Shown here: piece by piece, positions 19,833 to 28,970 of the stretch
Numbering within the stretch: the first letter of the stretch is position 1
Layout: the number at the start of each line of letters is the position of its first letter
DNA from: an uncultured Alphaproteobacteria bacterium
Lineage (GTDB): Bacteria > Pseudomonadota > Alphaproteobacteria > HIMB59 > GCA-002718135
Length of the DNA stretch: 63,851 nucleotides
Assembly: GCA_902574475.1 (NCBI GenBank)
Contig: CACGNZ010000006.1
Coordinates: 1 to 63,851 of the forward strand
Direction of reading: 5' to 3'
The notes under the pieces: generated by a model
The model's input: the letters and a program-made list of their open reading frames with translations, nothing else
The model's database searches: none
Told to the model about the DNA's origin: nothing
Position numbers and translations under genes: made by a program

Positions 19833-20414
19833 TTGAGGAAAATATTATTTTTTTCAAATAATAAAAACAAAGTAATTGAAATAAAGAAAATTTTTAAAAA
19901 GTTTAATCTTGAGCTTTTATCTTTAAATGATTTCAATATAAACTACGAACCAAAGGAAGATGGTCAAACTTTTGAAGAAAATGCAAAGATAAAATCGGAG
20001 TTTGGGTTCAAAAAAACTGGCATTCCTTGTTTTGCAGATGACTCAGGAATATGTATTGAAAGTTTAAATTGGAAACCAGGGGTTCTTTCAAAAAGATTTT
20101 TAAACAATTTTAAAAGTAAAGAAGCTTGTTTTAAAAGCATCATAAAAAGTATTAAGCATACGGGTAAAAAAAATGCATACTTTAAAACATCAATAAGCTT
20201 AACAATTAACAACAATCAAAATATATTATTTAATGGCAAAATTGTTGGAAAAATTTCTAATCAAGCCAAAGGTGAATTTGGTTTTGGTTATGACCCTATA
20301 TTTATTCCTAAATATTATAATAAAACATTAGCAGAGTTAAGTACTGTAGAAAAAAATAAAATTAGCCACAGATCTATAGCTGTAACAAAATTAGTTAATT
20401 TTGTATCTAATTAA
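19833..20414 (+). CDS. rdgB: XTP/dITP diphosphatase (Ham1/RdgB)
   Basis: Hydrolyses non-canonical purine triphosphates (XTP, dITP), keeping them out of DNA. 193 residues. The start is TTG at 19833, one base after the rph stop; it gives the family N-terminus MRKILFFSNNKNKVIEIKKI, whereas no ATG is available early. The substrate/metal motif FADDSGICIESLNWKPGVLSKRF and C-terminal FGFGYDPIFIP and SHRSIA are typical. Co-transcribed with rph. Its 3' end overlaps the convergent lipoprotein gene by 8 bp. Confidence 0.95.
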   Translation: MRKILFFSNNKNKVIEIKKIFKKFNLELLSLNDFNINYEPKEDGQTFEENAKIKSEFGFKKTGIPCFADDSGICIESLNWKPGVLSKRFLNNFKSKEACFKSIIKSIKHTGKKNAYFKTSISLTINNNQNILFNGKIVGKISNQAKGEFGFGYDPIFIPKYYNKTLAELSTVEKNKISHRSIAVTKLVNFVSN

Positions 20415-21735
20415 TAACAAAAGAATTCCCGTTTTTTATTTTTAGTATATCTAGCTCTCTTTCAATTATATTATTTTTAAAGTAAAAGTTTCCATCAGCT
20501 CCATCAAATTTTTTATTTGAGTTATTTAATAATTTGATCACATCAGAAAATTTATATTCTTTTTTATAAATATAATTTATTAAACCAATTAAATCATATG
20601 GCAGTGTTGAAATTCTTAATAGCTCTTCTTCGTAAACTTCCTTATAATTATTAATTAAATTTATTCGTCTTGATACTGGAACTCCTGGAAAAATTGCTCC
20701 TTGTAATGAAGGTTCGTAAAAAAAAGTTTTATCATCTACCACTCCAGTACCCATAAACTGAACAATGTCTGGATCTATATCATAGTAGGGAAGTAGGGGA
20801 GCCACCTGTAGTAAGTTCAAACCATAATCAGCAATCAGAATATGAGTAAAATCATAGTCAGTTGTTGTTTTAAATCTGTCTAATTTTTTTAATCTTTTTT
20901 TTGATTTTTCATCTTTTTTAGAAGACAAAATTTGTTTTTGTCTATTTAGTTCATATTTTCTCAATTCATATTTTCCTAATTCTTTAATTGATTCTCTTAC
21001 ATTAGATAGGTCATTTTTATATGAAGATCTATTTACTAATATGGCTGGACTTTCAAAAATTATATCGTCGATAAGGCTGTTTATTAAGTATCCATATTCA
21101 TTTTCAGGATAAAGAAGTGCAACTTTTGCATCATCATTTAAATATAAAAGAAGTTGTGAAAGTTCATTTTTGGGAAAAAAATTCAATAAATAAATACAAT
21201 TTTTTGCTAGAGAAGATTTGGAAGAAAATGAAAAAAATATTACCTTTTTGTTACAATAGTTATTTAAAGTTTTTGTATACTTTGATTGAATTGGTCCTAA
21301 GAATATGCGTCCAGGAGAAAAATTAGTTTCTATAATACTTTGTAACTCCTTATTGTTGCCAAAAAACTCTACTTTTAAATTAATATTCTCTACCCCTAAA
21401 TTATAAATTCCTAACTCAAAAATATTTAAAAATTGTTTTGTCGTTATTGAATCATCGTCTTTAGCGAATAATACAATAATTGTTTTATCTAAGACAACAT
21501 TATCTAAAATCTTATCTTCTTTATCTTGTCTATCGTCTTTTTTTTCAATTGTCTTGTTTTTAGTTTTGTTACTAACTATAATTTCTGAAGTAGTGTCTTC
21601 TTGAGTTTTTTTTGGAACTTGTTTAGATAAATTTACTGGAGTACATGAAATTATAAATATAAATAAAGATAAAATGAATAATATGACAAATGGTCTTTCT
21701 ATTGTAGCAACGCCAATTGGTAACTTAGAGGACAT
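20407..21735 (-). CDS. LpoA-like penicillin-binding protein activator lipoprotein
   Basis: 442 residues. A hydrophobic N-terminal segment (about 16-31) ends in a lipobox-like FIISC, then a Lys/Asp-rich linker (about 35-80), then a type-1 periplasmic-binding-like fold (IIVLFAKDDDS..., VALLYPENEYGYLINSLIDDI, FMGTGVVDDKTFFYEPSLQGAIFPG). This matches the LppC/LpoA family of outer-membrane lipoproteins that activate peptidoglycan synthases; in Alphaproteobacteria they neighbour rsmI, as here. Unusually, its only plausible ATG (21735) lies inside rsmI, so the two divergent genes overlap by 62 bp at their 5' ends. A different non-ATG start cannot be excluded. Confidence 0.75.
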   Translation of the reverse strand: MSSKLPIGVATIERPFVILFILSLFIFIISCTPVNLSKQVPKKTQEDTTSEIIVSNKTKNKTIEKKDDRQDKEDKILDNVVLDKTIIVLFAKDDDSITTKQFLNIFELGIYNLGVENINLKVEFFGNNKELQSIIETNFSPGRIFLGPIQSKYTKTLNNYCNKKVIFFSFSSKSSLAKNCIYLLNFFPKNELSQLLLYLNDDAKVALLYPENEYGYLINSLIDDIIFESPAILVNRSSYKNDLSNVRESIKELGKYELRKYELNRQKQILSSKKDEKSKKRLKKLDRFKTTTDYDFTHILIADYGLNLLQVAPLLPYYDIDPDIVQFMGTGVVDDKTFFYEPSLQGAIFPGVPVSRRINLINNYKEVYEEELLRISTLPYDLIGLINYIYKKEYKFSDVIKLLNNSNKKFDGADGNFYFKNNIIERELDILKIKNGNSFVIN

Positions 21736-22516
21736 AACTTATCGAGCTGTAAACATTCTCAAAGACTGTGATATTATTGTTTGTGAAAATCCTAAACATT
21801 CACTTAAACTACTAAATAAATTAGGCATTAAAAAGAAATTAATTTCTTTACATGATTATAATGAGCATAAAATTATTGATAAGATTAAAGGTTTGTTAAT
21901 TAGTAAAAATTGTGTGTTAATTTCTGATGCGGGATCGCCTCTTATTTCAGATCCTGGTTATAATTTAGTACAATATTGTATTGAAAATAATATTAGAGTT
22001 ACGTCTGTGCCAGGCCCCTCTTCAATTGTATCGAGTTTACAATTATCTGGTTTACCAATATCAGAGTTTAGTTTTTTTGGATTTGTACCAAAATCTAAAA
22101 ATAAAGTAGAAAATGTTATAAAAAATATTTCACAAGAAAAAAGAACGTGTGTATTTTTTGTCTCAAGTCATAAATTAATTATTTTTTTAGAATGTTTAGA
22201 AAAAATTATACCTGATAGGTCAATTTCAATATGCAAAGAACTTACAAAGGTAAATGAATTTGTTTTTAGAGGGGTTTCAGCCAAAGTAAAAAACAAAATA
22301 CTTGAAAATAAAGAAAATTTAAAAGGCGAGTTTGTTGCAGTAATTGATAGGCAATCATTGAAAAGTCAAGATTTTGACGAAATTGATTTGTACAAAAATG
22401 AACTAAAAAAAATGGTAAAAAAATTTTCTTTGACCGACATCGTCGAAATAGTACATAAATTTACAAAAATTAATAAAAATAAAATTTATAAATGGTTGCT
22501 CAAATTAAAAAAATAA
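21674..22516 (+). CDS. rsmI: 16S rRNA (cytidine-1402 2'-O)-methyltransferase
   Basis: SAM-dependent methyltransferase that modifies C1402 in the ribosomal decoding centre. 280 residues. The N-terminal tetrapyrrole-methylase fold has LSIVATPIGNLEDITYRAVNILKDCD, LISDAGSPLISDPGYNLV and VPGPSSIVSSLQLSGLP, all diagnostic. An in-frame ATG three codons in is an alternative start. It is divergent from and overlapping the LpoA-like gene, and is followed by a BON-domain gene overlapping by 25 bp. The usual yraN neighbour is absent. Confidence 0.96.
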   Translation: MNNMTNGLSIVATPIGNLEDITYRAVNILKDCDIIVCENPKHSLKLLNKLGIKKKLISLHDYNEHKIIDKIKGLLISKNCVLISDAGSPLISDPGYNLVQYCIENNIRVTSVPGPSSIVSSLQLSGLPISEFSFFGFVPKSKNKVENVIKNISQEKRTCVFFVSSHKLIIFLECLEKIIPDRSISICKELTKVNEFVFRGVSAKVKNKILENKENLKGEFVAVIDRQSLKSQDFDEIDLYKNELKKMVKKFSLTDIVEIVHKFTKINKNKIYKWLLKLKK

Positions 22517-23100
22517 CAAAAATTTTAATTATTCTTGCACTTTTAACTATACCACTTGTTAATTATGGGTGCTCGCCTGCTAGTGTACTTGCTACAGGCG
22601 GAGGTAGTGCTATGGTTGTAGCTGAGGGAGAAAGATCATTTGGCACAGTAATTGACGATGCTACAATTAAAGTGAACATTGCGGCAAAATTCCTAAATGC
22701 AGAAAATAACTTATTTGTAAATATTAATACAAGTGTGCTGGAAGGAAGGGTTCTGTTAACCGGCCTAGTTGATACCCAAGAAATAAGAATTGATGCTGTA
22801 AGGTTGGTGTGGGAAGCTGAAGGCGTAAGAGAAGTTATAAATGAAATTGAGATAGGAAATAGAGCAACACTGAAAGATTATGCTAGTGATTTGTGGATTA
22901 ATACTCAAGCTAGAGCAGTAGCTGCAAAAACTGTTGGGATTAAAGCAATTACATTTAATTTTGAGACAATTCAGGGTAAAATTTACATAGCAGGAATATC
23001 GACCCGCAGAGATCTTTTAGATGAGATGGTATTTGCCCTTAAAAATATTAAAGGAGTAAACGAAATTGTAAACTATGTAATAATAAAGGAAAAATCTTAA
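22492..23100 (+). CDS. BON-domain lipoprotein (OsmY/DolP-like)
   Basis: 202 residues. N-terminal signal (KITKILIILALLTIPLVNYGC) with a lipobox-like cysteine at about 27, then a Gly-rich VLATGGGSAMVVAEGERSFGT stretch and two BON domains (about 52-120 and 130-200), each ending in the typical pattern (VLEGRVLLTGLVDTQEIR...VREVINEIEI and GKIYIAGISTRRDLL...VNEIVNYVII). DolP-like dual-BON lipoproteins bind anionic phospholipids and support outer-membrane integrity. The gene overlaps rsmI, so the two are co-transcribed, a common alphaproteobacterial pairing. Confidence 0.88.
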   Translation: MVAQIKKITKILIILALLTIPLVNYGCSPASVLATGGGSAMVVAEGERSFGTVIDDATIKVNIAAKFLNAENNLFVNINTSVLEGRVLLTGLVDTQEIRIDAVRLVWEAEGVREVINEIEIGNRATLKDYASDLWINTQARAVAAKTVGIKAITFNFETIQGKIYIAGISTRRDLLDEMVFALKNIKGVNEIVNYVIIKEKS

Positions 23101-23101
23101 G

Positions 23102-23452
23102 TTATCTTAATCTTCCAATTTTTTCACCGGCTAAAATATGCACATGAAAATGGGGCACTTCTTGCCCACCATCTTCTCCTGAGTTTGTAATTAATCTATA
23201 TCCATTTTCTTCAATGTTTTGATCTTTTATGACAATTTGAACACTTTTAAAAAAAGATGAAATATTTTGATTACCTGCATTTCTTAAGAAATCCGAAAAG
23301 GTAGTACAAGGGAATTTAGGTATGCCTAGGATGTGGATTTTGGCTTGAGGATTTATATCTCTAAAAAATAAACTAAATTCATCTTCATAAATCTTGTCAC
23401 AAGGAATTTCCTTTCTTAATATTTTAGCAAATATATTATTTTCATCGTACAT
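23102..23452 (-). CDS. HIT-family (Hint-type) nucleotide hydrolase
   Basis: 116 residues with the histidine-triad motif HFHVHIL near the C-terminus (VPHFHVHILAGEKIG) and the family start NIFAKILRKEIPCDKIYEDEFSLFFRDINPQAKIH. Hint proteins hydrolyse nucleoside phosphoramidates or acyl-AMPs, with the central histidine as nucleophile. It is the last gene of the histidine block, 6 bp after hisE; the hisE-HIT pairing is common in this class. Whether it has a role in histidine synthesis is unknown. Confidence 0.93.
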   Translation of the reverse strand: MYDENNIFAKILRKEIPCDKIYEDEFSLFFRDINPQAKIHILGIPKFPCTTFSDFLRNAGNQNISSFFKSVQIVIKDQNIEENGYRLITNSGEDGGQEVPHFHVHILAGEKIGRLR

Positions 23453-23458
23453 AATATT

Positions 23459-23731
23459 TTATTTTCTTTTATTTAGTTCTTTATGAATATCATTCATGGT
23501 AATTTTTTTTGACTTAAGTAAAACGAGTAAGTGATAAATTACGTCAGCAGCTTCTTCTGTTGTCCTTTTTTTTGATCCTTTTAAAAAATCTATTATTAAC
23601 TCACATGATTCTTCACCGAATTTTTGAGCTATTTTTTTCGGACCTGACTTTAATAAGTTATTTGTATAAGAGTTTTTTTTTCTTGTTTTTACTCTTTCAT
23701 TTATAATTTCATTTAAATCTTCAATTTTCAT
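23459..23731 (-). CDS. hisE: Phosphoribosyl-ATP pyrophosphatase
   Basis: Hydrolyses phosphoribosyl-ATP to phosphoribosyl-AMP, step 2 of histidine synthesis. 90 residues, a MazG-like helical fold. Metal-binding acidic residues are in KFGEESCELIIDFL and EEAADVIYHLLVLL. It is free-standing rather than fused to HisI. It follows hisF by a 5-bp gap. Confidence 0.93.
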   Translation of the reverse strand: MKIEDLNEIINERVKTRKKNSYTNNLLKSGPKKIAQKFGEESCELIIDFLKGSKKRTTEEAADVIYHLLVLLKSKKITMNDIHKELNKRK

Positions 23732-23736
23732 AAGTT

Positions 23737-24492
23737 TTAATCTCTAATATTTATATTTTTATCTTTTAAGTATTTCTTTACTTCTTTTATGCTAATTTCA
23801 TTAAAATGAAAGACTGAGGCTGCTAATAAAGCATCGGCTTTGCCTTTAACGACACCATCATAGAAATGATCTAGAGTTCCAACTCCCCCGCTAGCTATAA
23901 CAGGTATCTTTATAAATTCTGATACTTTACCCAGTAGTTCATTATCAAAGCCAGATTTTGTGCCATCCTTGTCCATTGATGTTAAAAGAATTTCCCCAGC
24001 TCCTAGTTCTTGAGCTTTTTCTATCCAGCTTAAAGCAAGTAAATCAGTTTTCTTAGTCCCACCATGAGAATAAACAAACCAATCATCATTGTGTTTTTTT
24101 GCATCAACAGCCACAACAATGCATTGGTTTCCAAAATATTCAGAAGCCTCTTTAATGATATTGGGATTTTTAATTGCTGCAGAATTTATAGAAACTTTGT
24201 CGGCGCCAGCTTTAAGTAAAGCTTGTATATTTTCTATTGATGAAATTCCGCCACCAACTGTAAGAGGGATAAAAACCTCGTTTGCAGTTTTTTTAACTAC
24301 ATTGATCATAGTATCTCTATTTTCTAATGATGCGCTAATATCTAAAAAACATATTTCATCAGCCCCATTATCAGAATAGTGTTTTGCTTGTTCAACAGGA
24401 TCTCCTGCATCAATTAAATTTAAAAAATTGATACCTTTTACAACCCTTCCATCTTTAACGTCTAAGCAGGGGATGATTCTTATTTTTACCAT
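23737..24492 (-). CDS. hisF: Imidazole glycerol phosphate synthase, cyclase subunit
   Basis: TIM-barrel subunit that, with HisH, converts PRFAR and ammonia to IGP and AICAR. 251 residues. [17 protein letters not shown] carries the first catalytic Asp (LDVKDG) and [14 protein letters not shown] the second; the phosphate-binding IPLTVGGGI and VIASGGVG are in place. Its start is one base from the hisA stop, so the pair is coupled. Confidence 0.98.
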   Translation of the reverse strand: MVKIRIIPCLDVKDGRVVKGINFLNLIDAGDPVEQAKHYSDNGADEICFLDISASLENRDTMINVVKKTANEVFIPLTVGGGISSIENIQALLKAGADKVSINSAAIKNPNIIKEASEYFGNQCIVVAVDAKKHNDDWFVYSHGGTKKTDLLALSWIEKAQELGAGEILLTSMDKDGTKSGFDNELLGKVSEFIKIPVIASGGVGTLDHFYDGVVKGKADALLAASVFHFNEISIKEVKKYLKDKNINIRD

Positions 24493-24493
24493 T

Positions 24494-25234
24494 TTAGTTT
24501 AAAATTTTTTGCGCTTCTACTAGATCAATCTTTCCTTCATAGAAAGATTTACCTGAAATTATTCCTTCAATATTTTTTGTGTTTAGCTTTTTTAAATTTA
24601 TTAAATCAGAGTAATCTGTTAAACCGCCTGCAATTATAATTTTTTTATTAAATTTTTTAATTAAGTTTATTTTTTTTATAAAATTATTAACAAAATCTAA
24701 ATTTAAACCTTTTAGCATTCCATCATTTTGAATATCTGTAATTACATATCCTTTAATTTTTGAGTTAGTATAAATATCAAGAATATCTTGTATTTTTTTT
24801 CCTGAATTTTTATCCCACCCTTTTATCATTATGTTATCTTCAAGAATATCTAATGATATATATACTTTATCCGCATAAATATTTGATAAAGTTATAACTT
24901 CATTTGGTTTTTCAACAGACATTGACCCAATAATCAAATTATTTATCCCAACTTCAAAATATTTTTTGGCTAAATCTAAACTTCGAACTCCGCCACCTAA
25001 CTGTATTGGTATTGAGATTGATTTTCTAATTTTCTTTATTGTTTCAAAATTAACATTTGATCTACCAAAAGCAGCATCTAGATCAACCAAATGAAGTTTT
25101 TTACAACCAATTTGTTCAAAGTAGATAGCTTGTTTTTCTGGGTCTTCATTGTAAACAACACTGGTGTTATCTTTACCTTTAGAAAGTCTAACACATTTAT
25201 TATCTTTTAAATCAATGGCTGGTATAATTTGCAC
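24494..25234 (-). CDS. hisA: Phosphoribosylformimino-AICAR ribotide isomerase
   Basis: Isomerises ProFAR to PRFAR in histidine synthesis. 246-residue TIM barrel. [18 protein letters not shown] holds the catalytic aspartate, and [18 protein letters not shown] the second acidic site; [11 protein letters not shown] and [12 protein letters not shown] bind the phosphates. It overlaps the upstream GNAT gene by one base. Confidence 0.97.
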   Translation of the reverse strand: MQIIPAIDLKDNKCVRLSKGKDNTSVVYNEDPEKQAIYFEQIGCKKLHLVDLDAAFGRSNVNFETIKKIRKSISIPIQLGGGVRSLDLAKKYFEVGINNLIIGSMSVEKPNEVITLSNIYADKVYISLDILEDNIMIKGWDKNSGKKIQDILDIYTNSKIKGYVITDIQNDGMLKGLNLDFVNNFIKKINLIKKFNKKIIIAGGLTDYSDLINLKKLNTKNIEGIISGKSFYEGKIDLVEAQKILN

Positions 25235-25776
25235 TACAAATTTTTATAGTAATAGTAACCCTTAATAAAACTTCCGTTAATGTAAGCATAGTATGGGTTT
25301 TCACCCCACTTTATATAATTTTTACCAGTAAATAGTTTTATTGCTGCATCTTGTGTTTCTCTTACAGCTAACTGCAAGGATTTAATATTATCTTCTTTGG
25401 CAATTTGTTCAGTGTGATCAATCATTGTTTTAGCCAAACCATAACCCCTTGCCCATGGAGCAACAAACTGTCTTCTTATACGTGCAATATTTTTCCTAGA
25501 CTCAATATTGGGTGCCTCATATGCAAGTTGAAGGGTTCCAGCTATAACACCGTTTAATCTACCAACAATAAGTTTAATATATTTATCATTAGTTCTTTTA
25601 GTCCAGTAATCTATCAAAATATCTCTTGTAGGAACTCTTAACCAACCAAAACCACCTCCAGCTTTAATTGCTTGTTCTGTAATATTACAAAGATCTGCTA
25701 AATCTACATCCGTAAGTGTTTCAATGCTATCGACTGAAATATTAATTTTTTCTTTTAGTTGTGTAGACATGTTCAT
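25234..25776 (-). CDS. GNAT-family N-acetyltransferase inside the his operon
   Basis: 180 residues with GNAT topology. RRQFVAPWARGYGLAKTMIDHTEQIA corresponds to the acetyl-CoA-binding R/Q-x-x-G-x-G/A loop and following helix, and LQLAVRETQDAAIKLFTGKNYIKWG to the C-terminal core. The central part (IVGRLNGVIAGTLQLAYE) forms the typical strands. Substrate unknown. It sits between hisH and hisA with overlaps on both sides (4 bp with hisH, 1 bp with hisA), so it is translated with the histidine enzymes. Confidence 0.88.
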   Translation of the reverse strand: MNMSTQLKEKINISVDSIETLTDVDLADLCNITEQAIKAGGGFGWLRVPTRDILIDYWTKRTNDKYIKLIVGRLNGVIAGTLQLAYEAPNIESRKNIARIRRQFVAPWARGYGLAKTMIDHTEQIAKEDNIKSLQLAVRETQDAAIKLFTGKNYIKWGENPYYAYINGSFIKGYYYYKNL

Positions 25777-26402
25777 ACTCTTATAAATTCTTTTAGTAAG
25801 TTTAATCCTTGGGAGGAACTTTTTTCAGGATGAAACTGCACGCCATATATATTTTCTTTACCAACTATTGAAGCAAAATTTGTTCCGTACTTAGTTTCTG
25901 CCAAAATATTGTCTTTATCAGCACATTCGAAATAATAAGAGTGAACGAAGTAATAGTCATTTTTGGTTGAGATTAAGTTATTATATTTTGAGTTTGTTGG
26001 TATTGCCAAATTCCAACCCATATGAGGAAGTTTTAAATTATCTCCAGGCAATAATTTAATTTGACCGTCTATCCAGCCTAGGCCTTCATGATCTCCATTT
26101 TCTTCACTTATATTAGCTAACATTTGCATGCCAACACATATGCCTAAAAATGGTTTCTTTTTTATTAATGCAAACTCACAAAGCTCATCAATCAAACCAT
26201 CAGTTTTTTTTAAACCTTTCATACAGGTAGAAAAGGCTCCTTGCCCAGGCAATACAATATGAGTTGAGCTTTTTACATCATTCAGTTTTTTTGAAATTAA
26301 AACATCTGCCTCAATATTGTTATCTCTTGCTATTTTAATAAAAGATTTTTGTGCAGACAAAACATTGCCTGAGCCGTAATCGACAATAGTGATCTTTTTC
26401 AT
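25773..26402 (-). CDS. hisH: Imidazole glycerol phosphate synthase, glutaminase subunit
   Basis: Class-I glutamine amidotransferase that supplies ammonia to HisF. 209 residues. The nucleophile Cys is in FLGICVGMQML; the His-Glu pair is in GVQFHPEKSS near the C-terminus; the family start VDYGSGNVLSAQKSF is clear. It follows hisB by 6 bp. Confidence 0.97.
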   Translation of the reverse strand: MKKITIVDYGSGNVLSAQKSFIKIARDNNIEADVLISKKLNDVKSSTHIVLPGQGAFSTCMKGLKKTDGLIDELCEFALIKKKPFLGICVGMQMLANISEENGDHEGLGWIDGQIKLLPGDNLKLPHMGWNLAIPTNSKYNNLISTKNDYYFVHSYYFECADKDNILAETKYGTNFASIVGKENIYGVQFHPEKSSSQGLNLLKEFIRV

Positions 26403-26408
26403 TAAAAA

Positions 26409-26996
26409 TTAAAGAGTGCCCTTTGATGATGGTATATTGTCTTTTCTTCTGTTATCTATTTCGACAGCAAATCTTAAACTTTTAGCAAAAGCTTTAAAAC
26501 ATGATTCAATGATATGGTGATTGTTTTTTCCGTACAAGTTTTCAATATGTAAATTACATTTTGATTCATTTGAAAAGGCTTTAAAAAATTCATGGAATAG
26601 CTCTGTATCCATTTCGCCAATTTTTTTTAAACCAAGATTAACATTCCACACAAGCTCAGGCCTTCCACTTAAGTCAATAACACATCTAGATAAACATTCA
26701 TCCATTGGAACATATGAAAAGCCATATCTATTTATTCCTTTTTTATCATCCAATGCTTTATTTATAGCTAAAGCAATTGCGTAAGCTGTATCTTCAACTG
26801 AATGGTGAAGATCAACATTAGTATCTCCTTCACATTTTAAATCTATATCTATCAAACTGTGGTGTGATAATAATTCCAACATATGATCGAGGAACCCAAT
26901 TTTGGTTGAAATTTTAGATTGACCAGTTCCATCTAGGTTAACTTCACAACTTATCTTGGTTTCTTTAGTATTCCTCTCAACTTTACCTTTTCGCAT
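26409..26996 (-). CDS. hisB: Imidazoleglycerol-phosphate dehydratase
   Basis: Dehydrates IGP to imidazole acetol phosphate. 195 residues, dehydratase domain only (no fused histidinol phosphatase). The two manganese-binding repeats are visible: [13 protein letters not shown] with [12 protein letters not shown], and the second around HEFFKAF with [14 protein letters not shown]. It is the first gene of the leftward his block and divergent from hslV. hisG, hisD, hisC and hisI are not in the window. Confidence 0.97.
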   Translation of the reverse strand: MRKGKVERNTKETKISCEVNLDGTGQSKISTKIGFLDHMLELLSHHSLIDIDLKCEGDTNVDLHHSVEDTAYAIALAINKALDDKKGINRYGFSYVPMDECLSRCVIDLSGRPELVWNVNLGLKKIGEMDTELFHEFFKAFSNESKCNLHIENLYGKNNHHIIESCFKAFAKSLRFAVEIDNRRKDNIPSSKGTL

Positions 26997-27040
26997 TTTT
27001 GCCTAATATCAGTGAAATATGATTTATTCTAGGTAAATTA

Positions 27041-27069
27041 CTTGATAAAAATAATTAAATAGCCATCTT
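27041..27069 (+). promoter_or_regulatory. Sigma-32 (RpoH) type promoter of hslVU
   Basis: CTTGAT (27041-27046), 15-nt spacer, GCCATCT (27062-27068). It has the same geometry as the dnaK promoter in this window (CTTGNN-N15-NCCATNT). The expected start site is only a few bases before the hslV ATG at 27078, so the hslV message would be almost leaderless. Confidence 0.65.
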
Positions 27070-27077
27070 ATGAGTGA

Positions 27078-27626
27078 ATGAAAAAAAATATTATCAAATC
27101 AACAACTATTGTAGGAATTAGAAAAGATAATCTTGTCGTTATTGCGGGTGATGGTCAGGCCAGTCTTGGTAATACCGTAATGAAATCAAATGTAAAAAAA
27201 ATTAGAAGGCTTGGTGTTGATGAAACCGTTATCTCTGGTTTTGCTGGATCTACTGCAGATGCGTTCGCTTTGTTTGAAAGATTAGAAGGAAAATTAGATC
27301 AATACAAAAACCAGCTTAAAAGAGCGTGTGTAGAATTAGCTAAAGATTGGAGAACAGATAGATATTTAAGAAGATTAGAAGCAATGATGATCGTAGCAGA
27401 TAAAGATGTAAGTTTGTTATTATCAGGTACCGGTGATGTAATTGAATCTGATGATGGTATACTTGCAATAGGTTCTGGAGGCCCATACGCAAATAGTGCT
27501 GCTAAAGCATTGATGAAAAATACAAAAATGAATGCAAAAGAAATTGCTTTGGAATCACTTAATATAGCTGCAGATATTTGTATTTATACAAACCATAATA
27601 TTATTTCAGAAACTATTGAGCTGTAG
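27078..27626 (+). CDS. hslV: ATP-dependent protease subunit HslV (ClpQ)
   Basis: Proteasome-like peptidase of the HslUV protease. 182 residues. The catalytic N-terminal threonine is Thr9 (in [30 protein letters not shown]), so an 8-residue propeptide must be removed. [15 protein letters not shown] and the C-terminal [16 protein letters not shown] are family-typical. The only early ATG is used, with no visible ribosome-binding site. hslU follows one base after the stop. Confidence 0.97.
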   Translation: MKKNIIKSTTIVGIRKDNLVVIAGDGQASLGNTVMKSNVKKIRRLGVDETVISGFAGSTADAFALFERLEGKLDQYKNQLKRACVELAKDWRTDRYLRRLEAMMIVADKDVSLLLSGTGDVIESDDGILAIGSGGPYANSAAKALMKNTKMNAKEIALESLNIAADICIYTNHNIISETIEL

Positions 27627-27627
27627 A

Positions 27628-28941
27628 ATGGAATCTAGTTTTAGTCCAAGAGAAATTGTTTCCGAATTAGATAAATTTATCATTGGTCAGAACAATGCAA
27701 AAAAAGCTGTTGCTGTTGCTTTAAGAAATAGATGGAGAAGAAAACAACTTGATGATTCATTAAAAGAGGAAATTGTACCAAAAAATATTTTAATGGTTGG
27801 TCCAACAGGTTGTGGAAAAACAGAAATCTCACGAAGACTTGCTAAGTTAGCAAATGCACCTTTTGTAAAAGTTGAGGCAACTAAGTTTACTGAAGTTGGA
27901 TATGTTGGAAGAGATGTTGAGCAAATAGTAAGAGATCTGGTTGAAATAAGTATTACAAAAACAAAAATACAAATGGGTCAAGAGGTAAAGGCAAAAGCAG
28001 AAAAAAATGCAGAAGAAAGAATTTTAGATGTTTTGGTTTCTAAAAGCTCAACGCCAGCTACTCGGGATAATTTTAGAAAAAAACTAAGGTCAGGTGAACT
28101 AAATGATAATGAGGTTGAAATTCCAGTTTCAGCTAATGCAAACTTAAGTTTACCAACTATGGACATACCTGGTATGCCTGGTTCTCAAATGGGTATGATT
28201 AACTTAGGTGATGTGTTTGGAAAAGGTTTTGGCAATCAAAAGAAAATGAAAAAAATGAGTGTCAAAGATTCTCATGCATATTTGTTAAATGAGGAAACTG
28301 ATAAACTTTTAGATAAAGATAAAATAAACTCAAGAGCATTGGATGATGTAGAGCAAAATGGTATCGTTTTTATAGATGAAATAGATAAAATTACTTCTAG
28401 AGCTGATAGAAGTGGTGCGGATGTTTCAAGAGAAGGTGTTCAAAGAGATTTACTTCCACTGATTGAGGGTACTGCGGTTACTACAAAATATGGTGTGGTA
28501 AAAACAGATTATATTTTGTTCATTGCCTCCGGGGCATTTCATTTATCAAAACCATCAGATATGCTGCCTGAACTTCAAGGCAGATTACCAATTAGAGTCG
28601 AGCTTGATAGTCTTGGTAAAAAAGATTTTAAACTTATTCTTACTGAAACACAAAACAGTTTGATTAAGCAGTATCAAGGACTTCTTGGAACAGAGAAGGT
28701 TGATTTGAAATTTGAAGAAGATGGAATTGATACCATCGCTTCCCTATCTACAGAGATCAATCAGAACGTAGAAAATATAGGCGCTAGAAGGCTCCATACT
28801 GTAATGGAAAAACTACTTGAAGAGGTTAGTTATACAGCCTCAGATATAGGTCCTACAGAAATCATAATTAACAAAGAATACGTTGAAAATAGCCTTGGAG
28901 AACTTATTAAAAGTCAGGACTTATCTAAGTTTATATTGTAA
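27628..28941 (+). CDS. hslU: HslU ATPase (ClpY), unfoldase of HslUV
   Basis: AAA+ unfoldase that feeds proteins into HslV. 437 residues from the ATG at 27628 ([21 protein letters not shown]); a TTG at 27616 would add four residues but overlaps hslV and is less likely. Walker A is [28 protein letters not shown] is the pore-loop region, Walker B is [11 protein letters not shown], and the C-terminal end [16 protein letters not shown] is the HslV-activating tail. The middle I-domain (about 110-240) is present but diverged. Confidence 0.97.
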   Translation: MESSFSPREIVSELDKFIIGQNNAKKAVAVALRNRWRRKQLDDSLKEEIVPKNILMVGPTGCGKTEISRRLAKLANAPFVKVEATKFTEVGYVGRDVEQIVRDLVEISITKTKIQMGQEVKAKAEKNAEERILDVLVSKSSTPATRDNFRKKLRSGELNDNEVEIPVSANANLSLPTMDIPGMPGSQMGMINLGDVFGKGFGNQKKMKKMSVKDSHAYLLNEETDKLLDKDKINSRALDDVEQNGIVFIDEIDKITSRADRSGADVSREGVQRDLLPLIEGTAVTTKYGVVKTDYILFIASGAFHLSKPSDMLPELQGRLPIRVELDSLGKKDFKLILTETQNSLIKQYQGLLGTEKVDLKFEEDGIDTIASLSTEINQNVENIGARRLHTVMEKLLEEVSYTASDIGPTEIIINKEYVENSLGELIKSQDLSKFIL

Positions 28942-28970
28942 AGCTCATTTAATTTTTTAAAAGTTGTAGA

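Noticed and set aside
27616-27627. TTG start for hslU overlapping hslV
   Set aside because: The ATG at 27628 directly follows the hslV stop and matches the family start; the TTG adds four residues without support.
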